DNA of 49,614 nucleotides from an uncultured Lachnospiraceae bacterium (GCA_946631295.1 CAMOZY010000012.1:1-49614); one strand, 5' to 3'; numbered from the stretch's first letter, positions 1 to 8,132 are shown. The notes: a model not told the origin generated them from the sequence alone. Numbers and translations: made by a program.

Positions 1-1212
1 TTATTTACCTATCTCTATAACCTCGTCAGTCTCATAAGCCTTCGCAAGCAGATCATCGATAACATCCGAAAGAAGAAGCTCGTGCTTTCTTATGACATTT
101 ACAAGGGGGTGGGTCACGGGATGCTTTGCCACGAATATGGTGCAGCAGTCCTCATAGGGAAGGATCGAGGTTTCGTATGTATCGATCTTCTCGGAAATCT
201 CAACGATATCCTGCTTGTCGAATGCAATAAGAGGTCTGAGTACCGGAAGGGTGCAGACTTCATTGGTGGAAACGAGTGAGTGGAGGGTCTGTGAAGCAAC
301 CTGGCCGACACTTTCACCGGTAACGAGGCACTGGCATCCGTTCTCATACGCAAGATGCTCTGCAATGCGCATCATGTAGCGGCGCATGATTATTGTCAGT
401 TCGTCATGAGGGCATTTTTCATAGATGGCAAGCTGTATGTCCGTGAAGTTGATTATGTGAAGATTGATAGGACCTGTGTAAGCTGAGATGATCTTCGCAA
501 GATCGATAACCTTCTGCTTTGCACGCTCTGAGGTATAGGGAGGTGCGTTGAAATAGACGGCATCGAGACAGACACCACGCTTGGAGATCATATAGCCCGC
601 AACGGGTGAATCAATTCCTCCTGAAAGAAGGAGCATTCCTTTTCCGCCGGTACCCACAGGCATTCCACCGGGACCGGGAATGGACTCGGAATAGATGTAG
701 ACCTTGTCACGGATCTCGACATTCAGGAGTTTGTCAGGCTTGTGCACATCCACCTTCATGTTGGGAAATGCGTGGATCACAGCTTCACCGACATCGGCTG
801 CTACTTCCATGGAATTCAGGGGATAGCTCTTCTTGCCTCTTCTGCAGAAAACCTTGAATGTATATGAAGCATCATCTCCGTACATGTCGCGCCAGTAATT
901 TACACTCTTTTCACGAAGGAGTTCCTCACCCTCATCCTCTGAGACAACTACCGGACAGATGTGGACGATACCAAATATATGCTTGAGCTTTTCGACGACT
1001 GCGTCAAAATCGTACTTGCCGCCGTCACGTCCATCGCTGCACTCAAGGTATATCCTGCCGGGAGTCTTTCTGGTCAGGTATCTGCCGGGAATGGTCTTCA
1101 TTGCAGCATTTATGTGAGCTACGAGAGCGTCCTCAAAGAGATATCTGTTGTTCCCCTTGATGCCGATCTCGGCGTATTTTATCAGGAATGTGTTGAAAAT
1201 AGATTTGTTCAT
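1..1212 (-). CDS. thiI: tRNA 4-thiouridine synthetase ThiI
   Basis: Transfers sulfur to U8 of tRNA (4-thiouridine) and, in many bacteria, to ThiS for thiamine synthesis; cytosolic. The 403-residue protein has an N-terminal ferredoxin-like/THUMP region (about 60-170) and a PP-loop ATP-pyrophosphatase motif SGGIDS at 197-202. A Cys-Cys pair (356-357) lies near the C-terminus. There is no C-terminal rhodanese domain, as is usual for Firmicutes, so the cysteine chemistry must use another persulfide carrier. The stop codon is at the very edge of the window. ATG at 1212 has GAGG upstream. It is divergent from ireB. Family assignment is firm. Confidence 0.95.
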   Translation of the reverse strand: MNKSIFNTFLIKYAEIGIKGNNRYLFEDALVAHINAAMKTIPGRYLTRKTPGRIYLECSDGRDGGKYDFDAVVEKLKHIFGIVHICPVVVSEDEGEELLREKSVNYWRDMYGDDASYTFKVFCRRGKKSYPLNSMEVAADVGEAVIHAFPNMKVDVHKPDKLLNVEIRDKVYIYSESIPGPGGMPVGTGGKGMLLLSGGIDSPVAGYMISKRGVCLDAVYFNAPPYTSERAKQKVIDLAKIISAYTGPINLHIINFTDIQLAIYEKCPHDELTIIMRRYMMRIAEHLAYENGCQCLVTGESVGQVASQTLHSLVSTNEVCTLPVLRPLIAFDKQDIVEISEKIDTYETSILPYEDCCTIFVAKHPVTHPLVNVIRKHELLLSDVIDDLLAKAYETDEVIEIGK

Positions 1213-1254
1213 GCCTTAAAACCTCTTAAAAGTACACCTTATCGTGCGTGAGAC

Positions 1255-1283
1255 ATTTTAACAGTTATGTAAGTCATCCGCAA
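1255..1283 (-). promoter_or_regulatory. Probable sigma-A promoter of thiI
   Basis: On the minus strand TTGCGG (1278-1283) and TAAAAT (1255-1260) are separated by exactly 17 bases, about 40 bases before the thiI start. Seen directly; activity is inferred. Confidence 0.5.
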
Positions 1284-1338
1284 TATACAGATAGGAAGAT
1301 TCGGACCGCTTCCGGGAAGCGAAAAAAGGGCAGAAAAC

Positions 1339-1367
1339 TTGAAATCATCGCATTTTTGGGGTAAAAT
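1339..1367 (+). promoter_or_regulatory. Sigma-A promoter of the ireB-ruvX operon
   Basis: TTGAAA (1339-1344), a 17-base spacer and TAAAAT (1362-1367) lie just before ireB. The ribosome site that follows, GGGGAGGTGATC (1385-1396), is close to a full complement of the 16S rRNA 3' end, so strong initiation is expected. Confidence 0.7.
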
Positions 1368-1398
1368 TCTCTATGTATGAGATTGGGGAGGTGATCTG

Positions 1399-1662
1399 AT
1401 GCCTATTGATAAAACACATACTCAGTTTTTCGAAGTGCCTGTTGATGATTCGGGAGCAGCAGCGGTTCTTGAGGAAGTATATGAGGCTCTTCAGGAAAAG
1501 GGATATAATCCTGTCAATCAGATCGTCGGATATATCATGAGCGGAGATCCCACATACATCACCAGCCATAAGGGTGCAAGATCCCTTATCATGAAGGTTG
1601 AACGTGATGAACTCGTCGAGGAACTCCTTCTTGAGTACATTGCCAGCAAGGGCTGGAACTGA
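1399..1662 (+). CDS. ireB: IreB family regulatory phosphoprotein (UPF0297/DUF965)
   Basis: Small cytosolic protein (87 aa). In Enterococcus its homologue is a substrate of the PASTA kinase IreK and negatively affects cephalosporin resistance. The conserved core around residues 40-65 ([19 protein letters not shown]) is unmistakable. Threonines at positions 6 and 8 sit where the phosphorylated threonines of the enterococcal protein occur. It is the first gene of a long operon and its stop overlaps the ruvX start by one base (TGATG), implying translational coupling. The Bacillus counterpart is yrzL, also followed by yrrK. Confidence 0.93.
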   Translation: MPIDKTHTQFFEVPVDDSGAAAVLEEVYEALQEKGYNPVNQIVGYIMSGDPTYITSHKGARSLIMKVERDELVEELLLEYIASKGWN

Positions 1663-2123
1663 TGGCTGAAAATGATAGCAGAAAAAGATTAATGGGTCTT
1701 GATTTCGGGTCGAAGACGGTAGGTGTTGCGGTCAGCGACCCGCTTTTTCTTGCAGCAACGCCGGTCGAGATAATCAGACGTGAGCATCCGACCAAGCTGC
1801 GCAGGACCTATGCGAGAATAGAGGAGCTGATCCTTGAGTATGATGTGGGGACCATCGTTATCGGAAATCCTCTGATGCCTTCCGGTGATGAGGGCGAAAG
1901 AGCACAGCTCACAAAAGAGTTCGCAGAAAATATAAAGCGCCGAACAGGTCTTCCGGTGATCATGGAGGACGAGAGGCTCACCACGGTCGAGGCCGATGAG
2001 ATCATGGATGAAGCAGGCGTAGCAAAAAAGGATCACAAAAAATACGTTGATATGATAGCTGCTCAGCTGATACTGCAGAGCTATATGAACAGGGAAACTT
2101 ATTCTGCGGGAAGCGGTAAGTGA
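1662..2123 (+). CDS. ruvX: Putative Holliday junction resolvase RuvX/YqgF
   Basis: RNase H-fold nuclease of 153 residues (cytosol), linked in different bacteria to recombination and to 16S rRNA 5' processing. The N-terminal GLDFGSKTVGVA with its catalytic Asp (residue 14), a middle Glu in ..EDERLTT.. and a C-terminal Asp in YVDMIAAQLIL form the usual acidic triad. The length is normal. The start overlaps the ireB stop by one base. It sits between ireB and a DUF1292 gene as in Bacillus (yrzL-yrrK-yrzB). Confidence 0.93.
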   Translation: MAENDSRKRLMGLDFGSKTVGVAVSDPLFLAATPVEIIRREHPTKLRRTYARIEELILEYDVGTIVIGNPLMPSGDEGERAQLTKEFAENIKRRTGLPVIMEDERLTTVEADEIMDEAGVAKKDHKKYVDMIAAQLILQSYMNRETYSAGSGK

Positions 2124-2170
2124 CCAAAAGTGACAATGATGTCATACATAGTGGAAGATGGGGTGAAACC

Positions 2171-2488
2171 ATGAACACTGATGAAAATATGAATGAAGTT
2201 GAAGAAATTGAAGAAAGAAAACTTGAGAAGATAATCTTTAAGCCCGAGGGAGCGGACCCCGTTGAATTCTTCGTCCTTGAACAGACCAGGCTTGGCGGAC
2301 ACGACTATATCCTGGTTACCGATTTCGAAGAAGGCGACGGAGAGGCTCTTATCCTCAAGGACATGTCAGAAGAAGGCGAAGAGGAGAGCAGATATGTTAT
2401 CGTATCTGACGACGACGAGCTCGACGCCGTGGCACCTGTTTTTGAGGACCTTCTGGACGATATCTCGCTTGAGCGCGATAACGACTAG
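2171..2488 (+). CDS. DUF1292 (YrzB-like) protein
   Basis: Acidic 105-residue cytosolic protein of unknown function. The pattern F.VLEQT...G.DYILV.D..EGD.EALILKD is characteristic of DUF1292. I chose ATG 2171 because GGGGTG sits 5 bases upstream; an in-frame GTG at 2120 would overlap the ruvX stop and add a non-conserved tail. Its place between ruvX and downstream operon genes matches Bacillus yrzB. No enzymatic motif is visible. Confidence 0.88.
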   Translation: MNTDENMNEVEEIEERKLEKIIFKPEGADPVEFFVLEQTRLGGHDYILVTDFEEGDGEALILKDMSEEGEEESRYVIVSDDDELDAVAPVFEDLLDDISLERDND

Positions 2489-2501
2489 TACGGCTTTTGG
2501 T

Positions 2502-2526
2502 TTTCTTTTCATGAAAAGAAAGGAAA
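2502..2526 (+). promoter_or_regulatory. Hairpin abutting the RNase J ribosome-binding site
   Basis: Arms TTTCTTTTC (2502-2510) and GAAAAGAAA (2513-2521) are perfect complements, followed at once by GGAAAC. The Shine-Dalgarno AAAGGAAA (2519-2526) therefore begins in the stem and ends outside it. There is no T-run after it, so it is not an ordinary terminator. Similar designs occur at 5140 and 17859. Confidence 0.6.
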
Positions 2527-2532
2527 CAGTAA

Positions 2533-4230
2533 TTGAGTAATACAAATAAGGAGATCCCGACATCAAAGCTTAAGATAATCCCCCTGGGAGGACTTGAGCA
2601 GATCGGGATGAATATCACTGCCTTCGAATACGAAGACAGTATTATCGTTGTGGACTGCGGACTTGCTTTCCCGCAGGGTGACATGCTCGGTATCGATCTT
2701 GTCATACCGGACGTAACTTATCTTAAGGACAACTACGACAAGCTCAAGGGCTTTGTCATTACCCATGGTCACGAGGACCACATAGGCTCGATTGCCTATA
2801 CTCTTGCTCAGGTGAACGCACCCGTTTATGCAACGAGACTTACCATGGCGCTCATCGAGCACAAGTTCGAAGAGTATGACAAGGAGCATTCCGTGCAGGG
2901 TGCCAAGCTGATGGAGACGGTAAGACGCAAGACCGTAACCTTCGGTCAGTCCATCAACTTAGGAGCCTTCAGAGTGGAGTTCATCCGCACAAACCACAGT
3001 ATCGTCGATGCTGCGGCACTTGCGATTTACTCACCGGTAGGATGCGTTGTACACACCGGAGATTTCAAGGTTGATTACACACCTGTTTACGGTGATGCGA
3101 TAGATCTTCAGAGATTTGCCGAGATTGGAAAAAAGGGAGTGCTTGCACTTCTTTGCGACTCCACAAATGCAGAGCGTCCGGGATTTACGCCCTCTGAGAA
3201 GACTCTTGCACCGATCTTCGATAACCTCTTCGAGGAAAATAAAAAGTCCAGGATCTTCGTTGCGACATTTGCGTCCAACGTTGACAGGGTGCGTCAGATC
3301 ATTAATACGGCCTACAAGTTCGGCAGAAAGGTTGCCGTCGAGGGCCGCAGCATGGTCAATATAATCGATACCGCTCAGAGGCTTGAGTGTATCGATATTC
3401 CGGAAAATACTCTTGTCACTCTTGATGAGATGAAGGAGATTCCTGCGGACAGACAGGTCATCATCACGACCGGAAGCCAGGGAGAGAGCATGGCCGCACT
3501 TTCCAGAATGGCTGACGGAACCCACAGGAAGATAACGATAGGTGCCGGAGATACGGTTATTTTCTCATCGCATCCCATTCCCGGAAATGAGAAACCTGTA
3601 ACGAGGATAATCAACCAGCTCCTTCAGAAAGGCGTAAACGTTGTTTTCCAGGATGTGCATGTCTCGGGACACGCATGCCAGGAAGAGATAAAGCTTATAT
3701 ACAGCCTGGTCCAGCCGAAATTTTCCGTGCCGGTGCACGGTGAATACAAGCATCTGATGGCACAGGCCAAGATTGCAAAGGACCTCGGTTTTTCCAAGGA
3801 CAGGATCAGGATCCTTTCCAGCGGAGATGTGCTTGAACTCACTCCCGAAAGCGCCGAAGTTAACGGCAAGGTTCCTGTCGGAGATATCCTGGTTGACGGA
3901 TCCGGAATCGGTGATGTCGGCAATGTGGTACTCCGTGACAGGCAGAGACTTGCAGCGGATGGTATAATAATAGTCTGCATGGCGATAACTGAAGAGGGTA
4001 TGCTCGTTGCAGGCCCTGATGTTGTGTCCAGAGGATTTGTTTATATCAAGGAATCTGAGGATCTTCTTTCGGAGGCAGCAGCCGTTGCACAGTCCACTGT
4101 GGAAAAATGCCTTGACGAAGGTGCAGACTGGAATACGATCAAGATGGCCGTAAGAGATGCAATGGGAGATTTTGTGTGGAGGAATCTCAAGCGTAAGCCG
4201 ATGATCCTTCCCATTATCGAGGAAGTATAG
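2533..4230 (+). CDS. rnjA: Ribonuclease J
   Basis: Metallo-beta-lactamase/beta-CASP ribonuclease (565 aa) with 5'-3' exonuclease and endonuclease activity in mRNA decay and rRNA maturation. The zinc motif HGHEDH is at residues 78-83, with further ligands in TGDFK and a C-terminal HGEYKH. A beta-CASP region follows in the middle and a C-terminal domain starts near residue 450. Length agrees with RNase J1/J2. The start is TTG 2533, supported by AGGAAA 7 bases upstream; no ATG is available before the conserved LKIIPLGGLEQIG. It is preceded by a perfect hairpin touching the ribosome site and followed 10 bases later by a ylbF-family gene. J1 versus J2 cannot be told from this window alone. Confidence 0.95.
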   Translation: MSNTNKEIPTSKLKIIPLGGLEQIGMNITAFEYEDSIIVVDCGLAFPQGDMLGIDLVIPDVTYLKDNYDKLKGFVITHGHEDHIGSIAYTLAQVNAPVYATRLTMALIEHKFEEYDKEHSVQGAKLMETVRRKTVTFGQSINLGAFRVEFIRTNHSIVDAAALAIYSPVGCVVHTGDFKVDYTPVYGDAIDLQRFAEIGKKGVLALLCDSTNAERPGFTPSEKTLAPIFDNLFEENKKSRIFVATFASNVDRVRQIINTAYKFGRKVAVEGRSMVNIIDTAQRLECIDIPENTLVTLDEMKEIPADRQVIITTGSQGESMAALSRMADGTHRKITIGAGDTVIFSSHPIPGNEKPVTRIINQLLQKGVNVVFQDVHVSGHACQEEIKLIYSLVQPKFSVPVHGEYKHLMAQAKIAKDLGFSKDRIRILSSGDVLELTPESAEVNGKVPVGDILVDGSGIGDVGNVVLRDRQRLAADGIIIVCMAITEEGMLVAGPDVVSRGFVYIKESEDLLSEAAAVAQSTVEKCLDEGADWNTIKMAVRDAMGDFVWRNLKRKPMILPIIEEV

Positions 4231-4240
4231 GAGTTAAGCC

Positions 4241-4564
4241 TTGGAACAGATTGATGAGGCAATTGAAAACTTCATAGGCTCCCTTAAGAATACGGATATC
4301 TACAAGGAGTACAGAAGTACTCTTGAGGAACTTAACAAGGATCCGGATCTTAAGCGCAGGGTTGATGATTTCAGACAGAGGAATTATAATTTTCAGCAGT
4401 CTGATGATATCGACCTGAATGAGTATGACCAGTTCAGGTCGGAGATGGTAGGATTCAGGGCTTCGGATCAGAGGGTGGATGCATTCCTTGACGCGGAACT
4501 TGCGCTCTGCAGGATGATACAGGATGTGAGCTTCAGGATCACGGAAGCACTTGATTTTGAATAA
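4241..4564 (+). CDS. YlbF/YmcA (RicF/RicA-like) family protein
   Basis: Helical 107-residue cytosolic protein of the DUF964 family. In Bacillus, YlbF and YmcA join YaaT in a complex that guides RNase Y and affects competence, sporulation and biofilm. The sequence is nearly all helix, with the family's F.Q.NY/D...F pattern and an ALC-M-QD segment at the end. The start is TTG 4241 with AGGAG 7 bases upstream. Lying directly after RNase J, it may link to mRNA decay; that is inference from position and family. Confidence 0.85.
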   Translation: MEQIDEAIENFIGSLKNTDIYKEYRSTLEELNKDPDLKRRVDDFRQRNYNFQQSDDIDLNEYDQFRSEMVGFRASDQRVDAFLDAELALCRMIQDVSFRITEALDFE

Positions 4565-4573
4565 GCAGGAAAG

Positions 4574-5083
4574 ATGAATAAGAGAAAGGTTTTGTTTTTA
4601 TCCCTTTCGGTCCTGGACATGGTATTCAGGGTCGCAATGTGGGTCATAATCGTATATTTCGTTGTTAAAGGTGCCACAAGGTGCTACGACCTCGGATACA
4701 GGGTTTTCACCGAGGAGCCCATCGCCCTTCAGGGTTACGGAAGGGATGTGATGGTCGAAGTTCCGGTGGACTTTAACGCTAAGGAACTCGGGGAACTTTT
4801 TGAATCAAAGGGACTTTCCAGAGATTCCATTCTCTTTGCTCTTCAGTATTACGCATCCGAATATCGTGAGGGCGTCAAGGGCGGAACCTATGTGTTCAGT
4901 ACCGAGCAGACAGCTGAAGAGATGTTCCAGCAGATGGCCGAGGCAACGGCTGCGAGGGAACAGGAAGAGGAAATGAGACAGGAAACGCTTCTGGAATCTG
5001 CAGAAGAAGCTGCAGAGAACCTGGATGCACTTGAAAGTACGGATCCTGATCTTGAGCCAGTGCCTGTAGAAAATAATCCATAA
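4574..5083 (+). CDS. Short MltG/YceG-like membrane protein without catalytic domain
   Basis: 169 residues: one N-terminal membrane segment (about 7-32), then an extracytoplasmic domain with V.VP......ELGE.FE.KGL......F...Y...Y..G.KGGTYVFS, which resembles the LysM-like N-terminal part of MltG endolytic transglycosylases. An acidic, Glu/Ala-rich tail follows. The large MltG catalytic domain with its active-site Glu is absent, so lytic activity is not expected. Bacillus has full-length mltG (yrrL) at the same place. I read it as a family-specific short form, not a frameshift, because no downstream remnant is visible before trmR. Confidence 0.7.
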   Translation: MNKRKVLFLSLSVLDMVFRVAMWVIIVYFVVKGATRCYDLGYRVFTEEPIALQGYGRDVMVEVPVDFNAKELGELFESKGLSRDSILFALQYYASEYREGVKGGTYVFSTEQTAEEMFQQMAEATAAREQEEEMRQETLLESAEEAAENLDALESTDPDLEPVPVENNP

Positions 5084-5093
5084 GATAATGTGG

Positions 5094-5117
5094 GGGCGTC
5101 CGTACAGGACGCCCTTT
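5094..5117 (+). terminator. Terminator-like hairpin after the MltG-like gene
   Basis: GGGCGTCC (5094-5101) pairs with GGACGCCC (5107-5114) around a 5-base loop, followed only by TTTC. The T-tract is weak, so partial termination or an RNA processing/stability element is as likely as full termination within the operon. Confidence 0.5.
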
Positions 5118-5139
5118 CGAGGTTATAGGGATATACTGT

Positions 5140-5164
5140 TTTCCCCGCAGGCGGGGAAAGGAAG
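5140..5164 (+). promoter_or_regulatory. Hairpin abutting the trmR ribosome-binding site
   Basis: TTTCCCCGC (5140-5148) and GCGGGGAAA (5151-5159) form a perfect stem with a 2-base centre, directly followed by GGAAG. The Shine-Dalgarno AAAGGAAG starts inside the 3' arm. Same layout as at 2502 with different bases. Confidence 0.6.
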
Positions 5165-5169
5165 ACCAT

Positions 5170-5835
5170 ATGAACACAGACAGGATGGAAAAATACATAG
5201 ATCTGACTCAGGAGCAGCTTCCGGAGTATCTGATGGATGTCAGGGAGGATGCTCTTGCAGTGGGCATACCGATAATCAGGCCTTCCGTTCAGGGGCTTCT
5301 CAGATTCCTGATGAGGTATTCGAAACCGTCCTCCATCCTGGAGATTGGTGCAGCTGTCGGATTCTCGGCTCTGCTCATGCATGAATATGCCCCGGATGCT
5401 CAGATCACGACCATAGAAAATTATGAACCGAGGCTCGTTAAGGCCAGGGAGAATTTTGAAAAGTATGCGGTACAGTCGGACGGGATATACGGAAAGATCA
5501 GACTCTGTGAGGGAAATGCCGAGGATATTCTTCCGAACCTTGAATCTGAGAGTGCGGATTTTGTTTTCCTTGATGCTGCCAAGGGCCAGTATATCATTCT
5601 GCTTCCTGAGATCGTAAGGATACTGAAGCCGGGCGGACTGCTTGTTGCCGATAACTGTATGCAGGATGGCGATGTTATTGAATCCAGATATGCAGTAAGA
5701 AGAAGAGACCGTACCATTCATGACAGGATGAGGGAATACCTTAGCGCGGTAAGTGTTCATCCTGAGCTGTCATCATCGATACTACCTATGGCGGACGGAG
5801 TGACGCTCAGTTATAAAAATAAGAGAATTGGATAA
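5170..5835 (+). CDS. trmR: O-methyltransferase, probable tRNA 5-hydroxyuridine methyltransferase TrmR
   Basis: SAM-dependent methyltransferase of 221 residues, class I O-methyltransferase (caffeoyl-CoA type). SAM motif LEIGAAVGFSALLM is at 57-70 and a metal-binding Asp lies in FVFLDAAKGQY. The Bacillus homologue YrrM (TrmR) methylates 5-hydroxyuridine-34 of tRNA to 5-methoxyuridine. The next gene is a U32 peptidase, as in Bacillus yrrM-yrrN-yrrO, and those U32 proteins make the hydroxyuridine substrate, which supports the tRNA role over small-molecule methylation. Confidence 0.87.
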   Translation: MNTDRMEKYIDLTQEQLPEYLMDVREDALAVGIPIIRPSVQGLLRFLMRYSKPSSILEIGAAVGFSALLMHEYAPDAQITTIENYEPRLVKARENFEKYAVQSDGIYGKIRLCEGNAEDILPNLESESADFVFLDAAKGQYIILLPEIVRILKPGGLLVADNCMQDGDVIESRYAVRRRDRTIHDRMREYLSAVSVHPELSSSILPMADGVTLSYKNKRIG

Positions 5836-5845
5836 GAGGATCTTT

Positions 5846-7159
5846 ATGAATAAGCTTAAGAAACCTGAACTTCTGCTTCCTGCGGGCGGCCCCGATACAC
5901 TTGAGGCAGCTCTCAGATACGGTGCGGATGCAGTCTATATGGGTGGCGAATTCTTTTCGCTGAGGGCGAAGGCGAGGAACTTCTCCATAGATGAGATGGC
6001 AGAGAGCATTGTCAAGGCGCATTCACAGGGCGTGAAGGTCTATGTCACGGCTAATATAATGGCGCACAATGCGGATCTGAAGGAGGCTGCGGAATATTTT
6101 AAGGAACTTGGGAAAATGCCTGAGACTCCGGATGCCGTGCTGATAGCGGATCCCGGCATGTTTGATACCTGTAAGGAAAACTGGCCTGAGGCTGTCATCC
6201 ATATCTCGACTCAGGCAAACAATACAAATTATTCCACATGCAATTTCTGGTACAGGCAGGGTGCAAGACGTGTTGTTGTCGGAAGAGAGCTTTCGTTAAA
6301 AGAGATAGCTCAGATCAGGGAGAATATCCCTGAGGATATGGAGATCGAGGCATTTGTCCACGGAGCAATGTGCATCTCTTATTCTGGAAGATGCCTTCTT
6401 TCTGCATACATGACTGGCAGGGACTCCAACAGAGGCGCATGTACTCATCCCTGCAGGTGGAAATATTATGTCACTGAGGAAACGAGACCCGGAGAGTATA
6501 TGCCGGTTGAAGAGACCGAGAGAGGGACATTTGTCTTCAGCTCAAAGGATCTGTGCATGATAGATCATCTTCCGGACATGATAAATGCAGGAATAGATTC
6601 ACTCAAGGTTGAGGGCAGGATGAAGAATCCGCTCTATGTAGCATCTGTTGCAAGAACCTACAGATGTGCGATCGATGATTATTTTGAGTCACCCGAAAAG
6701 TATGAATCGCGTAAGGAATGGTATCTGGATCAGATATCGATGACAACCTTCAGACCCTACGGAACAGGATTTTTCTACGGAAATCCTGAGGCCGGCGGAC
6801 AGATATATGACGGAACATCCTATGAAAGCAAGGCAGTGTATTTGGGAAGCCTTGAGACAGCGGAAGCTGCGGATCTGTCAGGAGAGTCGGGCACGGATGA
6901 TTCATCTGATGTATCTGCAACTGACACTGCTGTCACATTTATCCAGAAAAATAAATTCTCCACAGGTGAGGAGATAGAAGTTATGAAGCCGGACGGTACG
7001 AATATAAAAGCTGTCGCGGTTAAGATGTATGATCCTGACGGGAACGAAACGGACAGCTGCCCCCATGCGAGCGTCATGGTTAAGGCAGTTCTAAGATGCG
7101 AAAGCGGAGATGCTCGTCCCGAAGCAGGGGATATACTTAGGAGATGTAATGAAAAATGA
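5846..7159 (+). CDS. trhP: U32 family peptidase homologue, probable tRNA U34 hydroxylation protein TrhP
   Basis: 437 residues with N-terminal PELLLPAGGPDTLEAALRYGADAVY and a cysteine-rich core HGAMC.SYSGRC...........RGACTHPCRW, the conserved U32 signature thought to hold an iron-sulfur cluster. Homologues (YrrN/YrrO, E. coli YegQ) act with prephenate in hydroxylating tRNA uridine-34, upstream of TrmR. ATG 5846 is preceded by AGAGGA at 5 bases; an in-frame TTG at 5828 lacks this. A Ser/Asp/Thr-rich stretch near residues 340-365 interrupts the C-terminal beta-barrel region. Its 3' end overlaps the LCP gene by 11 bases. Confidence 0.85.
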   Translation: MNKLKKPELLLPAGGPDTLEAALRYGADAVYMGGEFFSLRAKARNFSIDEMAESIVKAHSQGVKVYVTANIMAHNADLKEAAEYFKELGKMPETPDAVLIADPGMFDTCKENWPEAVIHISTQANNTNYSTCNFWYRQGARRVVVGRELSLKEIAQIRENIPEDMEIEAFVHGAMCISYSGRCLLSAYMTGRDSNRGACTHPCRWKYYVTEETRPGEYMPVEETERGTFVFSSKDLCMIDHLPDMINAGIDSLKVEGRMKNPLYVASVARTYRCAIDDYFESPEKYESRKEWYLDQISMTTFRPYGTGFFYGNPEAGGQIYDGTSYESKAVYLGSLETAEAADLSGESGTDDSSDVSATDTAVTFIQKNKFSTGEEIEVMKPDGTNIKAVAVKMYDPDGNETDSCPHASVMVKAVLRCESGDARPEAGDILRRCNEK

Positions 7160-8132
7160 TAATGTAAAACGCAGGAAGCACCATCCATTCCGGGCCTTTT
7201 TGCTTACTGTGTTTATATGCCTTCTTCTTGTATGTATTGCAGCTTTCGCATTTTCATATTCAATGACTAAGAAGGCTTATGACCTCATGACATATGAGGA
7301 AGCAGGGGATCTTGATAAGGAAGCGCTGACGTCAGACGGAGTCACGAATATCCTTCTGATAGGAAATGATTCGAGACTTGGCGGTGAGGACGGCAGAAGT
7401 GATGCAATGATCCTTGTGTCCATCTCGAAAAATACCGGTAAGATCCTTATGACCTCAATTCTCAGGGATGTATATGTCGAGATTCCGGGATATGGCTCAA
7501 ACAGACTTAATGCGGCATATGCATTTGGCGGTGCGGAGCTTTTGATGGAGACCATCGAGAAGAATTTCGATATACCGGTCCACAGATACGTGCTGGTCAA
7601 TTTCGAGACGTTTGCAAATGTTGTTGATGCTGTAGGTGGCGTTGATCTTGAACTGACTGCGGATGAGATCATGTGGGTCAATGCTTATCTTAACGAGTTC
7701 AATGAGCTCACCGGCAAGGAATTCGGATTCGATTATATCTTCCAGACAGAAGGCGGTGTGGTCCATCTGAACGGTCCTCAGGCTCTTGCATATTCGAGGA
7801 TCAGATATATCGGAAATGATTTCGGCCGTACCGAAAGACAGCGAAAGGTTATGGAGCAGATTGCAAAGAAGCTCCCTTCCTATGTTGTTAAGGATTTTGA
7901 CGGATTTATAAACGCCCTGTGCCCGAATCTTACTACCAATCTTACACTTAAGGAGTGCTATGGTCTGGTCCTGAGGGCTCCCTTTTTGATCGGGTACGAG
8001 CAGATGAGCGCAGGACTTCCTCTTGACGGAACCTGGTGGAACGAAACTATCGATTCCATGGCGGTTCTTGGGATAGATTTTGACGCTAACAGGGAGTACC
8101 TGAAGGAAAACCTCTATACGGAAAAGGAATGA
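7149..8132 (+). CDS. LytR-CpsA-Psr (LCP) family cell-wall polymer ligase
   Basis: 327 residues: short cytosolic basic tail, one membrane helix (about 15-37) and an extracellular LCP domain. Conserved elements are NILLIGNDSR, GRSDAMILVSI, ILRDVYVEIPGYG.NRLNAAY, NFETFANVVDAVGGVDLEL and a late YSRIRYIGNDFGRTERQRKV. LCP enzymes attach teichoic acid or other anionic glycopolymers to peptidoglycan from polyprenyl-phosphate carriers. ATG 7149 has AGGAG 5 bases upstream and overlaps the end of the U32 gene. No glycan genes are nearby, so the polymer cannot be named. Confidence 0.92.
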   Translation: MKNDNVKRRKHHPFRAFLLTVFICLLLVCIAAFAFSYSMTKKAYDLMTYEEAGDLDKEALTSDGVTNILLIGNDSRLGGEDGRSDAMILVSISKNTGKILMTSILRDVYVEIPGYGSNRLNAAYAFGGAELLMETIEKNFDIPVHRYVLVNFETFANVVDAVGGVDLELTADEIMWVNAYLNEFNELTGKEFGFDYIFQTEGGVVHLNGPQALAYSRIRYIGNDFGRTERQRKVMEQIAKKLPSYVVKDFDGFINALCPNLTTNLTLKECYGLVLRAPFLIGYEQMSAGLPLDGTWWNETIDSMAVLGIDFDANREYLKENLYTEKE

